This document shows positions 12,301 to 27,300 of a stretch of 64,000 nucleotides of DNA, piece by piece. Position 1 is the stretch's first letter; every line of letters begins with the position of its first letter. The position numbers and the translations under genes are program-made. The notes beneath the pieces are model-generated. The model was given only the letters and a program-made list of their open reading frames with translations. It was not told the DNA's origin and made no database searches. Source of the DNA: Nipponacmea schrenckii (lineage: Eukaryota > Mollusca > Gastropoda > Lottiidae); contig CM060200.1 of the NCBI GenBank assembly GCA_030562195.1, positions 36,339,468 through 36,403,467 on the forward strand, read 5' to 3'.

Positions 12301-15300
12301 CATTGAGGGAGTCTTTTTAAACCTTGTCAAAGAGCTCGACACAGATGATCCAAAGAAATTCAGGCAGTATCATCGTCTAGATAGGCAATCATACGAGCCA
12401 TGCCCACCGTCATCTCGAACAGTCATGTTACAGTGACGTCAGACATGCGCAATAAGAGAAAGTCGTAAGCAAATAGCTTAGTGTTACGCGCACACTGTAA
12501 GTTATTTTCCACGCGTGGCATAAATTTTCAAATGTGTTAGATTTTTTTGAATTCTGTCCAAAAAGAAAGAAATCAGGCTTGAAATCACACTACAGCATTT
12601 TTTATAAGAAATCAATCACGAATGAAATTTTTCTAAGCTAGATGCTGTAGTCTGCGGCCGTGTTTAGACAATAATTGCTCGCTAACCTGAAGGTTCAAGG
12701 TTCAATCCCAGCAAGAGTTGGAATTAACTTTCAGATTTTTCGGCCCAGTTTCCCCTTGTCAGTTATACAAGTCTAAGGGACTGACATCATGGAAAAAGTG
12801 TCCAGTCGTTTGGATGGGATAATAAACCCAAGACCTGTGTGCTACAGACTGCAAATTAAAGATCCCATGACAGTTGGAATTGCAAAAAGCGGAGGCTTAT
12901 GCCTGTAATATTTTCTTTAACATAACAATATTTACAAGTACCTTGGTGTAGCAGGTTTACCCTTATTACCAGCTTTACTACTACTCCCCATTTTATCCAT
13001 CCAGGTACCACAATTATGTTCATTACCCCCATAAACAAACCCAGTATTCCAATCTACACCATATTCTACATTAAACCCTGCAACATATTGTACATATTTC
13101 ATGAACTACATTAATTCAGATGTTTCATAATAGTCACACCAAATTAATGCTCATCAAAATATTTCATCATTGCAATTAAGCCATGCCAAAAAGTTTTAGA
13201 AAGAAACTTTTTGGCAATGCATCAGCTGTTGAGTCTTTTTAAAATTAGACCAAATTCCCTCTATTTTAGCTTTCATTCCCAAAATTAGCACCATTACAGT
13301 TTGGGTCTCAGGTTAGACTAAAGTGGCTAAATTTATAATTTTTTTTTTATTAGACTGCACTCTGGTCTGCATTGTTCACATGGGGAAATCCATGTTCCTA
13401 AAGCAATGTTTGGATATATACATGCACCAACCATTGGTTTCACAATCCCAGATTCTTGTCATTAGAGACTAATAACCTCCCTTGGCAAACTATACGTGAC
13501 TGCTAAATGTATCCAATCAGTAATCTCGTAACATTTGGACTAATTCAGAATGAAGACTTCCATTGATTCATTGTTTTCATTAATTCAAACGTTTGTAATG
13601 GCTCCCCGGCAAAAATTAACACCGTCAGCCAATTGTTTCAAAATACGGCCTTGACCTTGTAGATTCAATTATCCCAGAATAAAACTGTATCTAAAGATCT
13701 TATGTCTGGCCAATCAAACATTTTCCCACAATGGTTTGTTACAAGGAAGCTAATTGGTAGAAGAGTAAACTCTCAACCAATCAAAATTAATTAATATCCA
13801 TCCTTTGCTTAGTAATCCTAGTAATATGGGGAAATCAGGCTAAATAAAACAATATTAAGAACTTTATTGAAATCAATCCCAGAAGCCACAATGTAGTGAA
13901 CAAGTACTACCACTCTTCCTCAAATGTGATCACTGAATTATTTTATCTTTTAGAACAAGCGACTAGGCTTTTAACTTTCAAACATCGTTGAAGTAATTAC
14001 CTTTATCAGTCATCTGAGAGTCTATCTGACTACCAGCATTACGTTCTCGAAATTTATAACCTCTAGCATGTCTCTCTAAACTTTCTTGTATTACATCACT
14101 CAGTTTCTGATCCTGGAAATTAAATGTATGAAGGTGCATTAGCACCAAAAGAGGCTATATAAGCACCTGAATATAATAAAAAAATATTCATGAAACCAAA
14201 ATACATGTAGTATAAACACAATACAAATTCAACATATAATATTAGCTTAGATGCTCTCAGAAGATGAAAATATTTCACCATTGGAATTTATTTGAAGTGG
14301 CATCAGGGACCTGTTTCACAAAATCAAGATTTTTAAGAAATGCATTGACCAATCTGACCAATGGAACACTAAAATCATCCTAAGTTAAGTTTTTATGAAA
14401 CAGGCTCCGGGTATTGATTAAGTAAATAAAAGTAACTTAAATATTGTCAGTACTTCAAGCAGCGTGTTTGGTGAGATAAAGTTGATACTTACTACTGTCC
14501 CTGGTTTCTGAGGTTCCGAATCATCAGTAGGATACATCCGTGATACATTATCTTTTAATATATTAACACCATGAGACACATGTTTACAGTAATCTTGTAT
14601 AGATTGTAACCACCACCATACAGCATCTCGACAGTTATATCTGGATCCTGTACCCTCATTTAATAGATTAGGTATCAAACCATGACGTAGTGTACCAGCA
14701 TATGCTAATATCAAACTTCTATAATAATATTATTCTGATCATAATCAATTGCATAAAGAATCTCTACTATTATAAGATGTTACAGAAAAAGCCCATTTCA
14801 TTTAAGGCACCCCCATCTTTAATAATCTTATTGTAGAATGTTGTGGTATTAATGAGTTAACATGGGTTCTGGCTTTAATCTGGGTATTTTCTATTGTGAA
14901 TGAGTAACACAGCTTCACAACATTAAGCCATAACAACCTTTGTCTTATACCTTTACTTTAATGACTAATTGAATTTGGATTGTACGTTATCCAATACAGC
15001 CATTAGAGGCCTCAACAGAAAGTTAATATGTCTGTGCACACATAGACATAATGTTAATTTCCGGGCTCTAATTGAAATTTAAGTATGAAGTTAGTAATAG
15101 ATCAAACTTGTAAAGATATGGTACCCGGAAAGAAGTGGTGATGCCTCTATATCATACAACAGGCATCTAAAACTAAACCCATCTTAAACAGAAGAGTAGG
15201 ACTTAAAATTTCTTTCATCTCATTTCAAAAAATAGAATCAATAAATTACCGTGCCTCTTCATGACGACCTGTCAGTAAAATTAACCCTCTAATAGCTATA

Positions 15301-18300
15301 AATGTATCACGTCCCCAATTTCTCATGTAACCACTTGCAAAATGAGGAAATCCTGTAACAAATAGATAAAATACAGGGTTCACTTCAATAGATTGAAAGA
15401 TTAGATGCTCCATTATTCACCTACTTCAATAAAGCATATCACTAATCTTGGTTTTTGAATTGTATTATTCACCTACTTCAATCTATGACAATCACAGAAT
15501 GTCTGATGTTTTGTTTTTTAAATCAAAGGAATCCCCCCTTGAAGAAACTTCAGACACCAGAGCAGGACATATATCTTTTAAATTTTTACCTGCTGCCAAA
15601 GAAAGTGATGCTTCAAATTCTTCTTTGGAAGTAATATCGATTTCTGTTCTGACTTTAGGTGGCACCAAATTAGGAGAAAGAGATGGTAGTTTCGATGATT
15701 TTACAAACCCACAAAATTGTACTGAACCCATTGATAATGCTTGTACAAATGTTGATCCATCTCTAACAAAACTAGAGATAAAAAAAGAATTCTATCATAA
15801 AATTAAATTTGTAACAAGAAAAGCAGTCAGAAAAAGGGATTGCACAAAATTTCGAAACAAAAATAGTTATTTGTTGAATATTTAAGGGATATTTAGAGTT
15901 CTATAAATCAATGTTTGTTTTATTTATACATAAATATCTAACTGTGATCTGCACAACAGGTTCCTAGATAAAGAAAGGACCAGTAGTCTGAATCATCCAC
16001 TAAGAAATGTTGTATAAAGAGCAAGCACTATATTCCATGAAAAATAAAAGGAAACATAATGTGGCCACATTTTCTAAAAAACGCACGATTAATTGATTAA
16101 AGTCACCACAGATTTCCTTGTACATTACAAACCTACAAACCAAATTCTTAGAAAATCAGGTGAATATTTAACGAGTAATCCACATTGAGATATAATAAAA
16201 CGAGGCCTTACTCTGACATTTGTTGTACTATCATTTCTCTCAGAACAACATAAGCTCCAGTAACTAAAGCATCAAAATAACAGGGTATCAAATATCGTGG
16301 AGCTTCTTTTAAATAGGAGAATATACCTTCAAACCACATACCAAGCTAAAACAGACCATTGGTATTGTGTTAATAGAAATTGGTTCAAAAAACAAAGTTA
16401 TTTTTAATAATAGGGCTGGGAGTCGATTATGATTTTAATATCGATTATCGGCAAATAATCGGTGACGTGCACTGACCAATAATCGATTAATAATCGGTAG
16501 AATTTTCATGTCTATTTTAATGTGAATATGTTTTGTTTGTGTATAATTAGTTTTAATAATTAATAATTAATTTTTTCTTTGCAGTAAATTATATTTCAAT
16601 ACAAAATTATAGTTGTTGTTTGTTCATCACTATGTAAAAGGAATTTCGGCATCACATGCGTGTAAAAATTTGATCGCGCGTAAAATATTGTCATTGTCAC
16701 TTCAAGGTTATAAATCATATCGACCACAGTACATTTGAAAATGAAAGTAGCATATCCTCCAAGCAGATGGCGCTCTACACTGTTGTTATTTATAGGCCTA
16801 TAGTTGTTATTGTGTCGTATTTAAGGGGCCCAGGCTTGATTTTTAGGGGTAGTTTTGGGCCTTTGTTACATTTAAACAGTCCTCAGAAATACTCAAGCTC
16901 TAAGAAAATCGCAAAATACCTTGAAATATACCTCAAACAAAAAATTTCACTTTTCATTTTTTTTCCGTGCTGTACGCGGCTGGTCTCCAGTCTGTCTGAA
17001 AATTGTGTGTCCTGTTGACAAAGTCTACAATTGAAAATGCGTTGTAGTCTTTTTTTATAGATGACCACTATTGCACGACGGGAAGGATAACTCTTTGATT
17101 ATCAAGTCGAACCGTTTTCCAATATGGCGGGACGTTGGTAATTTCTTACGACATTATGATTTTTCAAACACGGATAATTATGGATACACATGGATTTGAA
17201 GGCTCAAATTTCAAACGTAAGCTCTGTATACTATTTCTGATTAACTAAGCAAAAGATTATGAGGCTGTCGGATGATTGTCCGAAACAAATCAAGCCTGGT
17301 CCCCTTTAAAAGTCGATAGCGGTATTATTTGGTAGGTTTTGTGATAGTATTGTTCATTCCATCTTGTAAACAGTTGTTTGAAAAATTGATTGGATATAAT
17401 TTATTGAATCATGATAATCGATTATGGAATTTTAGATTGATAATCGTAATCGGCAGGTAAGTAATCGACGATTAATCTGAATTTCGATAAATTTTGCCAG
17501 CCCTATTTAATAACATTGATGAACTGCCTGCAATCACATGATCTATTTACCTTTTGATCATACTTTTAAAAGGCAAAGAAATAACTGACCTAGAACAAAG
17601 TTGGCTTTATCTCTGCTATAATACAGAATCAATTACCACCTGTATTCAACAAATGAACTCTTCAACCACAGTATCATTATGATAGTAAAAGCATATGTGT
17701 GGGAGAGTCCATGAAAAGTTGAGGAGTTTAGTAGGTCATTATAGGTAGACCTGTCATCTTTTCTAGTTGACAGTTCATTATTTATACAATCATACCAGAA
17801 ATAAGAGAACTTACATCATGTGTGTGAGTATTCAGCTTTAATCTATTGGCTACATAATCAGGTAACCAATTACCTTGTCGTAGATTATCACATAGAGAAT
17901 GTCCCAGATCATTATTAGGTCTGATATCAGCTAACACTGATATAATACCTATAAAAAATATGAAATACCATTTATTTAGGTTATCAATATAGTACATCAA
18001 TGTGCTCAGTCAATATTTATACTCCAAACCAATTTCATGAATGATTTAAAATCATGAATATAATAATCAAACTAATGTCCACACAATGATCTAGCTATCT
18101 TGGACCTCAATAGCCCTTGAAATGCAAACTTCAGATCTCAAAATGTATTTGAGAGTCATATAATTCATAAACAAAACACAAAGTGGCACTTAGTAATATA
18201 ACAGATCAGCATGAAACAAATAGATTTACTGTTAAGGCATGCAACAACTCTTAGTTTGATAAAATCATGGCATCAAAATCTTTTTAATCTTGTAACCTTT

Positions 18301-21300
18301 TGCACAGTTAGATCAACTAAAACATGGTAGTGTAAATCTGAAATTTAAATACTGCAAGGCATAATTGATCCTGGAAGTCCAGTCTATGAATATTAATTAC
18401 CTCTTAGACCACAATATACCATGGAACCATAACCAGGAAGTGAATAGGCACCAATTCCATAACCATCATCTCTTTCCTCTGCTTCAACTCGATATAGAAC
18501 ACGATTCAAACTAGCCAGATCTAAATTGGAGACTATAACACGGAAATTGGATTTATCCCAGGAATCATCAAACATGGTACTACCACTATACGATCTCATT
18601 AAATATCCAAATTGACCTAGACCACGTCGAATCTGTAATATAGCTTCTTTAGCTACAGGAGGGAGAGATGATCTAAAAAATAAAATTTATCACACAAAAT
18701 TTGACAATGGTCAAAACCATACAAAATAGTACAAGCAAAAATCATTGAAGGTGGTAAAATTTGGAAGAAAGCTTTTATTTTTAACAAGGGCCATTTTTGT
18801 AAGAAAATATAAAAAGAAAATCATTTTATAATAAAGGAGTATATACTCATCAGCGAACTTACTTCTGTCTGACCTATAAAACAGAATCCCTGAATAATCT
18901 GATAAAATATTGGCCTATTGAATAATAAACCTACCTAAAAGCAATAACTGAACCAGGTGTAAGGTTCTTCCATGATATATTAACAGTACCATCTGGATTC
19001 TGATGTACGTTACAAATATGGCTCTCACCAATTTTGATATTCTGACGTAGTGTCAAGAAATAGTCTGGTAATCCATTGACATAATCTTTATCTTGTTTAT
19101 ATTCAAACTGATGACTAACTCCCATACTACCTTCTAACATAATCTCTTTTATAACACCTTCAAATATAAACATAGCTTAACAGGCATGGTAATATACACC
19201 CACTGGAAAACTTGTTGTGATTTTCAATAGGCCTCATCTCAACATAGGTAATGATTTTTAATTTCAGCAAGTTTTATCCAAATTTGTCCATAATTCTGCC
19301 TTCCAGAGTGTTTAATCGAAAATCTAAATACAAGGGCAATCATACACAACCAATACTTTTGATGTTTAAAAGGTTCATCTTCACTGATAACAACCAATTC
19401 AACAAGTTTTACCTATTTGATAAACTAATCATAGTCAATATTGACATTGGAGAATAATAGCCAGTTTGTTATATTAAATTGTTAACACACTGAAAGAATT
19501 AAAAACTCTATCTAATTTTAATAATTATACAGACAACAATATTAAATAAACTAATTTTATTTGAAAAAGAATGAAAGTTATTACTCACCTTGTATATGTA
19601 TAGATTTAATATGTTGACCAGTACAATTTGGATTAGAAGGATGACTAAAACTTGTTCTAGAGACTAGAATAATAGACTCATGTGTTTGTGGATTATGTCT
19701 GGTAACAGAAACTGTATCATCAGTTAACTGATCAACATAAACCTACAAATAATTTCAAAATTTAATCATTTTAAATCATAAAACCTGAATAGTATAAAAC
19801 CTGAGTAGTATACATGTATATGTAATTATACAAAGTCTTGATATACCAATAAGCAAAACTTAAACATTTTAATATTAAAGCAGAATGCTCCTACAACATT
19901 GTATAAAAGTTGTGTCCCTTGGACAGTGAACATGGCCTTAATTAATAGAATAAATTGATGAACATGAGAGTAATGCTCAAGTAACCTGTATTTAACTATA
20001 TACATCTTAAGAATATAATGGCTTAAATACATGATAGTAATAATGATTACCTGACTAAATCCGGATAAACCCATCTCAAAATGTAATTTATTTAGCACAC
20101 TCTTTCCTTCAGTTATACCACATGTTTTATTGATGTAGGCTTTACTTGGTTTTTCATCAGCACTCCAGGATGTATAATGGCGTTCTTCAGTCACTACATG
20201 GATCTATCAATAGTTTTTAATCAAAGGGTTATAATCATTTTAATATTCGTCTTAAAAGTTGATACAGCTTACAATACGTAAATATATTTATCACAAAATA
20301 CTAATGTTAACGAGTTCAGAATGCGAGTTCGGAAAAACGATATGACACAGTAGCACAAGTTCATAACTATGCAAAATAAGGTCAAATTTTAATAATGTAT
20401 TAATGGGCCACTTTCATGCATCTTTTTTATTGGCGACTCGGTTAAAATTGACGGTATGGGTATGACATTGCCAATCTTTCATCACATGAACTTTGCATTC
20501 ATATGAAATAAAAAATTATTGTTTATTATATAGATCTTATTTCTTACGCACACTGATATCTGAAGAAGACACAAAGAGGCTGGCGTAAAAATGACAGCCA
20601 TTCTTTCTTTAAAAAGGCTCATGGAAAGTTAACAAAATATATGCATGTATCGATAGTTGTGTGATAAAAAGAATCTTAAAACTCGTGCTTATGTAGTATG
20701 AAATTTATTCGATGCCAGATTAAATATTTCCCTTGCAAGGGTAATCTGTCAACTCATTTCATAAATTTCATATTACATAAGCACTCGTTCAAGATCCTCT
20801 ATTTTTTTTTACGAACTTTTTAATTTCACAATGCATTTTGAGTATAGTAAATGAAAAAGAAATCTTACATGATGTGGTACAAGCTGATCATATCCTCTAT
20901 TGCTACCAGTAGCACAGCATGCCATAGCTACTAATGCTGTTGTAGGCCATAAATCATATGCTGATCTTTTCTATCAATGAAATGAATTGGGATTTTTAGT
21001 CCTGATTTCCTGCTACAATATCAGAGAAATTGCCAGGAATGTATCATTAGTCTACTCTGTCTAGATTTCTTATTGTAAGTAGATCTATGAAGTGTACAGA
21101 TTTTAGAACAAATTATTTGTACCATGAAAACAACAAGAGATTACTTCCGTTAGGTACCCTAAACCACTTTGAAGATTAATCTCCCTTGTACAAAGACTAC
21201 TTTAAATATGAAAACAACATCAATTATTACTAAAGTCTTAGCAAAATAGTTTGATTCTACAATCAGGCGGTAGAGTTAAATTCTATTCACTTCATTTCAT

Positions 21301-24300
21301 TTTGTAATCAGGCAAGTCTAACATAAATAAATTGTAATGACAAGTTGATGTACCTACCTCTACTGGTGAAGGGTTATCATGTGTCTGATCATAAAATAAA
21401 GCATGAGCTACAGTTGGTGTTAATGGTTTGACTCGGGGTTGAACAAAAGAGCCAATAGGAACACCACCATATCTATGAACTAATCTTCCTTCTTCGTGAG
21501 CATTCCATGCACTTAATGCCTCTACAAAATTATCATACATGAAATTGATTGTTACGGAATGAATGTGAATGTTCAGTCTAGACCAAACTTTTGATCTTTA
21601 CAGTTTGTCAACTTAACCCTAATTAAGCTAATGCAAACAAAAGTGAACATGTTTTAACCTTTTTATGTTAATCAGGAACACTGATATCAGTGACTTGTAG
21701 TATTCCATCTGTTATTTCTGAGATCAACTTTAAGCTTAAATACTTAAACCATGGTATCAATACTCAGTCCATACCTCTTATTAAAGAGTTGATGCCCAAT
21801 CTGTTCATAAAAAGATTGTCTAAAGCTTCACTACCAGTAAATAATTCTGCTATAACATAGAGATCAGGTCGAATCTTTCTGGCAGCATCCAACATATACT
21901 GTAATAAACAATATATAGAGATCAGGTGGATCTCTCTAGCAGCTTTCTAATGAAACAACATTGGGATTAGATCCAATCTTCTATTATTGTGAATAATTCT
22001 CTTGATTAAACTTAAACTGTATTAAACAACTTTGTCTATCTACTTTAACTTTTGGGCAAGTCTACTTTATTATTCTGCTCTAATGACTAATGAAGATAAG
22101 ATTTTGTGTAGAGTTTAAGAAATATATATACCTCAGCTACATGTATTGGTGTACTGTGACAGTTATCTAGCCTGACACCATGGAATATTTTAACAGTTTC
22201 TTCTGTATACTGTCTCATGTGTTTCCATAGATACGGACTGTCTTCTGGACATTGACCGTAGCGTAATTTAACACTGTCACCCCAAGCTACTAATTCTCTT
22301 CTTAAATATATCAACGAACCTACAATAATGGATAAAATACTTTCAGATACACCCACTTTAGAGCACATGTAAATTGTGTTAAAACATTATGTAGTTTTAA
22401 CAGTAAGGATTATGTACTTTGTTATTAAACATGTGAGTTATACCTCAGTATTCCTAGACCTATTATCACATAATCATCTTATTTCAACCCAAACACTCAT
22501 ATCATTAAAGATGGCTAAATAATATTTGAGGTAAAATTGCAATTACCTTCTTCAGCAAAGTTTCTTAATGGATTATCATTCATAACCCACCCATTAACAG
22601 CAAATATATATTTCTTGCCCTCTCCTTCTATCATACTCTCTTCTTTAGTTACAGAACCTTCATGTGACTTCGGTATCACAAAATACCTATAGAAAATAAC
22701 CACAAACTTTCTATTTACCCCAGATATCACTCCCTTCCATAGATCTGAGTTTACATGTATTGTATATAATAATATTTTTCATTTCCAGAGCCTGTCCCAT
22801 GCTGCCCATTGTTACAGATATAAAATACTTATCTAGAAAGCTAGTTTGATAAATGGGAGTAAACTTTCCAAAATAGAAAACCATGTAATTATATGAACTT
22901 ATCCAAAAAATTAAACAGAGAACAGTAAAGTCAGTAATTACAAAAACATTTGTTGAAGTACTGGTATGTTTGCCTTTCATACTTATTCTGACAATTCATG
23001 CTATAGCCAAACACCAACATATATACATGTACATGTACAATATAATTATTAGAGAATAAGAAAACAACAGAATTAAGTTCTATACAAGTTAAGTTGGATT
23101 GTCAAACAGGCAAACTAGATAACTTAGTGATTCGTCCTAAAAGTTGTTTTCACAATTGAAAGTATCAAGATTTTAACGATTCTTTATCTGATGTTGGATC
23201 AATTATATGCTCATTATATATATACAGATGAAAATAACCAGAATTTACGGTGGAAAAATGGACGACAAAGTAAGATACATTTTCATTGTACTTAGACTTG
23301 CAACACAAACAATATCTTTTCTCACAAACAGTTTTATTGAAACAACCATTTCAATCTAGAATTTCAGATTTCCAACATGGAATTTACAAATCAGAAATTC
23401 AATGCCAGTAAGTCTCATTCTCAGGTATCTCAGATTGACTAATGCTCATCTCATGCTGATGACACATGTTGTTGATAAACAATATTCATCAGAGCAGCTA
23501 GTGTTGCAAAGGGGTTTATCTTTCATAAATAGGACTTTAAAGATAAAACTGTAATATAAAATACTACCTACCCAAACATTAAAGGTTCTTCTTCTGTGAC
23601 CTGACCTATTTTAGGACCATCACCAGCCAGAAATCTCCATCTAACATTGGCCAGAAAGTTATCTACAGCAACTCGTATGTGTTCATTTATTTCGTTGATT
23701 TTACTTTGATTTAATTGTTGAATTTTTTCTCGTAATGCTATACAACACTGATTTATTCTATCAGTACGATTTGATACATCAGGTCTACAAAACATACAAA
23801 ACATACTGGAAATGTAGTTTTGATCCCACCTTATAGAGCAATGAACTACAAATTTTTGGAAAACATCTAAAACTTTTGACCCCAGTATCCAACGAAAAAA
23901 GTTAGATAATGCACCATGGAGGATATTAAGACTAAGAAAAAAAGAAAGAAACAACTATTGCTGTGACAGGGATCCTTTCTACCAGCTTGTCCTTGGCCAA
24001 ACCTCTTGACATTGATCTTTCCCAGATTATCCGTACCCATTTACAGCTGGTTGGACTGTATGTGAGTGAAGATGACTTATTCAAGGTCATTGGACTTTTA
24101 GTGATTGAAATTAGAACTCACATCCAATATTTCAATGTATCCAAGCAAATGATGTCAAGACGTAAAGAACCAACGCTAACCACAAATAAGATTTTCAGTC
24201 TCTTTGGTTTAAGTCAGATTAAGTTAGTTCCTCATTTAGAATCAATAAACATCAATAAACATACATTAAGTATATTTACAAGAGTCTAAAGGGCTAAAAG

Positions 24301-27300
24301 GTTATTTGTGGATAAAGCTTTTGGCTTTTCCCTGATTATCTGTACTATCACACAATGGTGTCAAGAATTCCATCCTCCAGGTGACTTAGCTGGAAGAACA
24401 AGCATGCAGAAATTCTGTCATCCTGTAAATTTAAATGTTTACATACATCAGTCAGTTTTAATATGTGACATTAAAAGAAAATGAAGAAGTTGATAATAAA
24501 ATGTTTTACCTGTCTGTATTATAGAAATATAAAACGGTATTCATATCAACATTACTACCTAATCTTCTGTAGAACTTATCTTGTATTATATTGACTTCTT
24601 TATCGTTGCTTGTTACACTTACATTTTCTACAAAATATATCATCAATATTTGATAACAAAGACCACTATTAATGGAACATTGACAAATTTTAACAAATTT
24701 CTATCCTAACATAGGTTGTATTCAAAATCTTTTCCAGAAAGAACTTATTAGAGGGTGCAGTTATAATGGAAACTAAAACAAAAGGTTCCCAAGAAACAAA
24801 TGCATCTCATTTGTCTACATTTTGTATCCATATTTTTCAGTAGAAAATTAAACAGTGACCAGAATGTTGGATTAGATCTCACAACCCTTTTCTTCTGCTA
24901 TGAAGACTCAAATTATCAATGTAATATTTTCATAGCCATGTATCTTTAGAACCATAGATTTATATGTTTTGAGGAAGCATCAGCTCCATCTTTAAAGATA
25001 GCTTGCCAGGCAAGGTAACATACGCCCACTGATAGCTTTGATTGTAAAAGTAAAAGTCCAATTACAGCTGGTTCCTGATTTACAAGGAACTTGGAAGTTA
25101 ACTATATTGTATTGCATTCAGAAGATCCAATAAAAACTGTAGTCTCTACAGTGTCCACAAACAATTGTTGACAGACAGATGAGAAACAGTACATTCGAAA
25201 TTCCAAGTTCCAGAATTCCAGGAATTTTTTTCAGAATCATATCAAAATCAATAGGGGTCTTCCTTGGATGTATTCCAGGAATTTTTTTCAGAATCATATC
25301 AAAATCAATAGGGGTCTTCCTTGGATGGTAATAAACAAATATACCAAGTTACAAAAAGATTCATAAAGAAATGGAGTCTCTACAGTGTCCACAAGCTTTT
25401 GTTTACAAACAGAACAATTTGAAATTCAAATCCAAGAATTCCAGGAATTTTTTTCGGAATCATACCAAAATCAATAGGGGTCTTCATTGAATGATAATAA
25501 ACATGTATACCAAGTTTCAAGAAAATCCAATGAAACCTGTAGTCTCCACAGTGTCCACAAACAATTATTGACAGACGGATGACAAACAGTACAATTCGAA
25601 ATTCCAAGTCCCAGAATTCCAGGAATTTTTTTCAGAATCATATCAAAATCAATAGGGTTCTTCCTTGGATGGTTATAAACAAATATACCAAGTTACAAAA
25701 AGATTCATAAAAAAATGGAGTCTCTACAGTGTCCACAAGCTTTTGTTTACAAACAGAACAATTTGAAATTCAAAGTCCAAGAATTCCAGGAATTTTTTTC
25801 GAAATCATACCAAAATCGATAGGGTTCTTCCTTGAGTGATTATAAACAAGTATACCAAGTTTCAAGAAATTCCAATAAAAACTGTAGTCTCTACAGTGTC
25901 CACAAACAATTGTTGACAGACGGACCAACGGACCGACGGAATTTGAAATTCAAAGTTCAAGAATTCCAGGAATTTTTTTCGGAATCATACCAAAATCGAT
26001 AGGGGTCTTCGTTGAATGGTAATAAACATGTATACCAAGTTTCAAGAAGATCCAATAAAAACTGTAGTCTCTACAGTGTCCACAAACAATTGTTGACAGA
26101 CGGATGAGAAACAGTACATTCGAAATTCCAAGTTCCAGAATTCCAGGAATTTTTTTCAGAATCATATCAAAATCAATAGGGGTCTTCCTTGGATGGTAAT
26201 AAACAAATATACCAAGTTACAAAAAGATTCATAAAGAAATGGAGTCTCTACAGTGTCCACAAGCTTTTGTTTACAAACAGAACAATTTGAAATTCAAAGT
26301 CCAAGAATTCCAGGAATTTTTTTCGAAATCATACCAAAATCGATAGGGTTCTTCCTTGAGTGATTATAAACAAGTATACCAAGTTTCAAGAAATTCCAAT
26401 AAAAACTGTAGTCTCTACAGTGTCCACAAACAATTGTTGACAGACGGACCGACGGACCGACGGACCGACGGACCGACGGACCGACGGACAGGGGCGACAA
26501 CAATATACGTCCACATTTCTATGTGGGCGTATAAAAACAAGCATGGCACAAATCCAAGTTTTAACTGACCTTCAAGTTTACTGCGAAAAGATTTTAAGAC
26601 GTTTTCTTCACTCACTGTATAAAACTCATATAATTTGTACTGGGGAAAAACTTCAGACAATAATACTTCTCTCATTGTCTACAAAATATAATGATAGAAT
26701 ACAGAATCTGTGCCTGCAGACCAATATCTGCCTGTTTACCATTTAAACCATGATATAATTTCATTGGAATATTAAATCATATTGTAATAAAGTGAATTTA
26801 TTGTATTTAGACAAGCTAAATAGATTTAAAACCTGAATCTATACCTGAAGTTGGCTTTCACTGTTGACAATTAAAGGTATCCCTCTTTCATTCCAGTTTC
26901 CTTCAGCAACTTGTAATGAGAAATGATGAAAAATTCTGTCTACAAGATAGGCTGGTTTAAGATGTGGAGAGTTATCTAGGTTATATACACTGTCTGGATG
27001 TTCCTGAATCCAAGCACTATCTTTTGCTGTATGATTATAGACTAAATCAGTTAGAGATAAGACTTGCCAATCTTTCTTCATCATTTTAACCATATCTTCA
27101 ACATCTTGAAATGTATTTTCTTTATTTTTCTCATAGTATAGTGGATTTAGTCTTAATTGGTTTCGTATGGAGTAAGCTGAATTCGAAATCCCCAGTTCTT
27201 GTATTGGTGTAAAATGTATAAGATTATAGCCACTTTCTTTAGCTACAAGCAATCTGTCTTTCCATTCATTTAAAGGACCTAATAATTTGGTTATTACTGT

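Noticed and set aside
12250..12480. GC-richer block with 'gccggccgc' and a 'gcggccg' downstream, considered as an element with inverted ends
   Set aside because: The inverted match is only about seven bases and no target duplication could be found.
15448..15885. 145-codon plus-strand frame
   Set aside because: It is antisense to the AGL exon 15590-15771, which has matching splice sites and homology.
23963..24289. 108-codon plus-strand frame
   Set aside because: It lies over a dispersed SINE-like repeat inside an AGL intron and has no splice or domain support.
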